A stretch of 64,000 bases of DNA from Stenotrophomonas ginsengisoli. GTDB lineage: Bacteria; Pseudomonadota; Gammaproteobacteria; Xanthomonadales; Xanthomonadaceae. The notes under the pieces are model-generated. The model was not told the origin of the DNA and made no database searches. It was given only the letters and a program-made list of their open reading frames with translations. The stretch spans positions 1-64,000 of the forward strand of contig NZ_LDJM01000029.1 in assembly GCF_001431485.1 (NCBI RefSeq), given 5' to 3'. Positions 62,110-64,000 of the stretch are shown here, one piece after another; the first letter of the stretch is position 1; each line of letters begins with the position of its first letter. The position numbers and the translations under genes are program-made.

Positions 62110-63627
62110 ATGCGAATTTTCAAGCGCAGCGTGCTGGTGCTGGCCTGTATGGCCCTGGCCGCCTGCGATGACAACGGCAGTGCCGCGCCGGCCGATGCCT
62201 CGCCAACCCAGCGCCTGTATGGCCAGGTGGCCTTCGAGCCGTGCACGCTGGAAGGCAGCCAGATGGCCGCCAATGTCGAGGCCTTGTGCGGCAAGTGGTC
62301 GGTGGCCGAGGACCCGGCCCGGCCGCAGGGGCGGCAGATCGATTTGAACATTGCCTGGTTGCCGCCCAAGGACAACCAGCTGGGCACGCCTGATCCGGTG
62401 TTCTTTCTGGCCGGTGGCCCGGGCCAGGCGGCCACCGAAGTGGCCGGGGCGATCTACGGTTCGCTGTCCGAGGTGCTGAAGAAGCGTGATGTGATCCTGA
62501 TCGACCAGCGCGGCACCGGCGGTTCCAATTCGCTGGCCTGCGTGGACGCCCAGGGCCAGCCGCTGGCCTTTGACGAGGATGCCGGGATCAGCCTGCAGGC
62601 CGTGCGCGACTGGGCCAGCCAGTGCCATGCCGGGCTGGAAGGGCGTGCCGACACCCGCTTCTACACCACCGCCCAGGCCATCACCGACCTGGATGCCGTG
62701 CGCCAGGCGCTGGGCGTGGCCCAGGTCAACCTGATCGGCGGCTCCTACGGCACCCGGGTGGCCCAGCAGTACGCCGCGCGCTATCCGCAGCAGACCCGCA
62801 GCGTGATCCTGGATGGCGTGGTGCCCAATGACCTGGTGGTCGGTGCGGAGTTCGCGCAGACCTTCCAGCGCGCGATCAGCATGCAGTCGCAGCTGTGCCA
62901 GGCCGATGCGGCCTGCGCCAAGCGTTTCCCCGAGGACCTGCTGTCGCAGCTGGAACAGGTGGTGGGCGGGCTGCGCGAGCAACCGCGCCAGGTCGGTTTC
63001 CGTGACCCGGCCACCGCACAGTGGCACAGCGAGCGCCTGAGCGCCGATGCGGTGACCGGCCTGGCCTTTGCCTTCTCCTACATGCCGCAGGCCTCGGCTC
63101 TGCTGCCGGTGGTGCTGGACGAGGCCCGTGCCGGCCGCTACGAGAGCCTGGCCGCGCTGTCGCGGCTGGCCAGCGGCAACATGTCCGAGAGCATCAACCG
63201 CGGCATGCAGTGGTCGGTGATCTGTGCCGAGGATTTCCACCGCAAGGGCGAGGTGGTCGCCGGGCAGACCCTGCTCGGGCCGGAAACGGTGGAGTACATG
63301 TACGCCGCCTGCCCGGTCTGGCCGCATGTGGCCGCCGATGCCACCACCACCGCGCCGCTGAGCGGTGCCGTGCCGGCACTGCTGCTGTCCGGTGAGGTGG
63401 ATCCGGTGACCCCGCCGGCCTATGGCGAGGCCGTGCTCAAGCAGTTGCCGCAGGGCCGCCATCTGGTGGCCCGTGGCCAGGGCCACGGCACCCTCGGGGT
63501 GGGCTGCATGCCCGGCCTGCTGGGCCAGTTCCTGGACAGCACCGATGCGGCCGCGCTTGATGCCAGCTGCCTGGACAACCTGCGTCCGGTGTTGCCGTTC
63601 ACCTCTTTCAATGGCTGGGAGCCGTGA
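62110..63627 (+). CDS. TAP-like alpha/beta hydrolase lipoprotein (S33 peptidase-type)
   Basis: 505 aa from ATG 62110. Lipobox LAAC, Cys19. Oxyanion FFLAGGPGQAATE, DQRGTGGSN, nucleophile Ser212 in LIGGSYGTRVAQQYA, a cap region, then the TAP-like C-terminal part with Asp in LLSGEVDPVTPP and His in GQGHGTLG. Family members cleave N-terminal prolyl or other residues; here it is probably an envelope-bound peptidase or esterase. It is followed 26 bases later by an ABC ATPase gene and may be in the same operon. Confidence 0.9.
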   Translation: MRIFKRSVLVLACMALAACDDNGSAAPADASPTQRLYGQVAFEPCTLEGSQMAANVEALCGKWSVAEDPARPQGRQIDLNIAWLPPKDNQLGTPDPVFFLAGGPGQAATEVAGAIYGSLSEVLKKRDVILIDQRGTGGSNSLACVDAQGQPLAFDEDAGISLQAVRDWASQCHAGLEGRADTRFYTTAQAITDLDAVRQALGVAQVNLIGGSYGTRVAQQYAARYPQQTRSVILDGVVPNDLVVGAEFAQTFQRAISMQSQLCQADAACAKRFPEDLLSQLEQVVGGLREQPRQVGFRDPATAQWHSERLSADAVTGLAFAFSYMPQASALLPVVLDEARAGRYESLAALSRLASGNMSESINRGMQWSVICAEDFHRKGEVVAGQTLLGPETVEYMYAACPVWPHVAADATTTAPLSGAVPALLLSGEVDPVTPPAYGEAVLKQLPQGRHLVARGQGHGTLGVGCMPGLLGQFLDSTDAAALDASCLDNLRPVLPFTSFNGWEP

Positions 63628-63653
63628 GCTCCCTGCCGCTCAGGAATTGACTG

Positions 63654-64000
63654 ATGATCGTTGCTGAAAACCTGCACAAGCAGTTCAAGACCCGCACCGG
63701 CACGGTGACGGCGGTGAGCGATGTCGGCTTTGCCGCCGCCGATGGCCAGATCACCGGCCTGCTCGGCCCCAACGGTGCCGGCAAGACCACCACCCTGCGC
63801 ATGCTCTACACCCTGATGACCCCGGACCAGGGCAAGGTCGTGGTCGATGGCATCGACGCGGCGCGTGACCCGATGGCGGTGCGCCGCCAGCTCGGTGTGC
63901 TGCCCGATGCGCGTGGCATCTACAAGCGCCTGACCGCGCGCGAGAACATCGCCTACTTCGGCCGCCTGCACGGTATGAGCGAGTCGGCCATCGAGCAGCG
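63654..64000 (+). CDS. ABC transporter ATP-binding protein (NatA-like), partial
   Basis: The first 115 codons of an ABC ATPase; the gene runs off the right edge. Walker A LLGPNGAGKTTT (about 36-47) and the Q-loop region LGVLPDARGIYKRLTARENIAYFGRLHG fit the NatA group of Na+ or drug exporters. The ATG at 63654 has an AGGAA site. A permease gene of NatB type would be expected beyond the window. Confidence 0.9.
   Translation, partial: MIVAENLHKQFKTRTGTVTAVSDVGFAAADGQITGLLGPNGAGKTTTLRMLYTLMTPDQGKVVVDGIDAARDPMAVRRQLGVLPDARGIYKRLTARENIAYFGRLHGMSESAIEQ

Noticed and set aside
61455..62171. Plus-strand frame through the 61.6-62.1 kb gap
   Set aside because: It begins inside the antisense of the phosphodiesterase gene and runs past the hydrolase start; no conserved features.

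Overview
The window is high-GC bacterial chromosome from the family Xanthomonadaceae (Lysobacteraceae). The strongest markers are a xanthomonadin/aryl-polyene pigment locus with its own chorismatase-type hydroxybenzoate synthase (XanB2-like), and a fragment resembling the XVIPCD tail of Xanthomonas type IV secretion effectors. I do not assign a genus. No tRNA, rRNA, insertion sequence, integrase or CRISPR array was recognised.

Layout. 1-4.5 kb: a bidirectional terminator, then minus-strand hemF, a small membrane protein, a Nudix hydrolase and a secreted DPP-IV-like S9 peptidase. 4.6-19.4 kb: the pigment locus. It holds a XanA2-like aryl-ACP ligase (+), a XanB2-like chorismatase (-) and a forward operon (ACP, COG4648 membrane protein, FabZ-like dehydratase, acyltransferase, LolA-like protein, MMPL exporter, second hotdog dehydratase, FabG). 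A converging minus-strand operon holds a beta-ketoacyl synthase, a chain-length-factor-like partner, a GT2 glycosyltransferase, a flavin-dependent halogenase and a cation/proton antiporter. 19.5-29.7 kb: housekeeping and unlinked genes, namely YcgL, a 1106-aa membrane ankyrin protein, a Pat-type protein acetyltransferase, an alpha/beta hydrolase, an aldo/keto reductase, an exported His-rich methyltransferase, RluE and a small membrane-anchored protein.

29.8-32.3 kb is a visibly AT-richer accessory patch. It carries two tandem paralogous 231-aa lipoproteins, a truncated XVIPCD-like effector tail directly downstream of them, and a 118-bp imperfect tandem duplication of the hrpB 3' end. 32.2-41.9 kb: HrpB helicase, TatD, an RND efflux adaptor/permease pair, a ketopantoate reductase-like protein and a lipoprotein. 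42.0-52.4 kb: a minus-strand Tad/Flp pilus locus. In transcription order it runs Flp, TadG-like, TadE-like, secreted protein, a 57-aa Flp-like mini-pilin, CpaB, secretin, FHA-TadA fusion, TadB, TadC, DUF192, TadE. 52.7-64 kb: an OmpA-family lipoprotein, a small secreted protein, a YadGH-type ABC exporter, a flavin/ferredoxin reductase, a TonB-dependent receptor, an NPP-type phosphodiesterase, a TAP-like hydrolase lipoprotein and the start of a NatA-type ABC ATPase.

How the genes work together. In the pigment locus the chorismatase supplies hydroxybenzoate and the ligase loads it on the ACP. KS/CLF, ketoreductase and two dehydratases build the polyene. The halogenase probably halogenates the aryl head, while acyltransferase, LolA-like protein and MMPL exporter place the product in the outer membrane. 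The Tad genes encode pilins, secretin, assembly ATPase and platform proteins, but no TadZ or prepilin peptidase was seen in the window.
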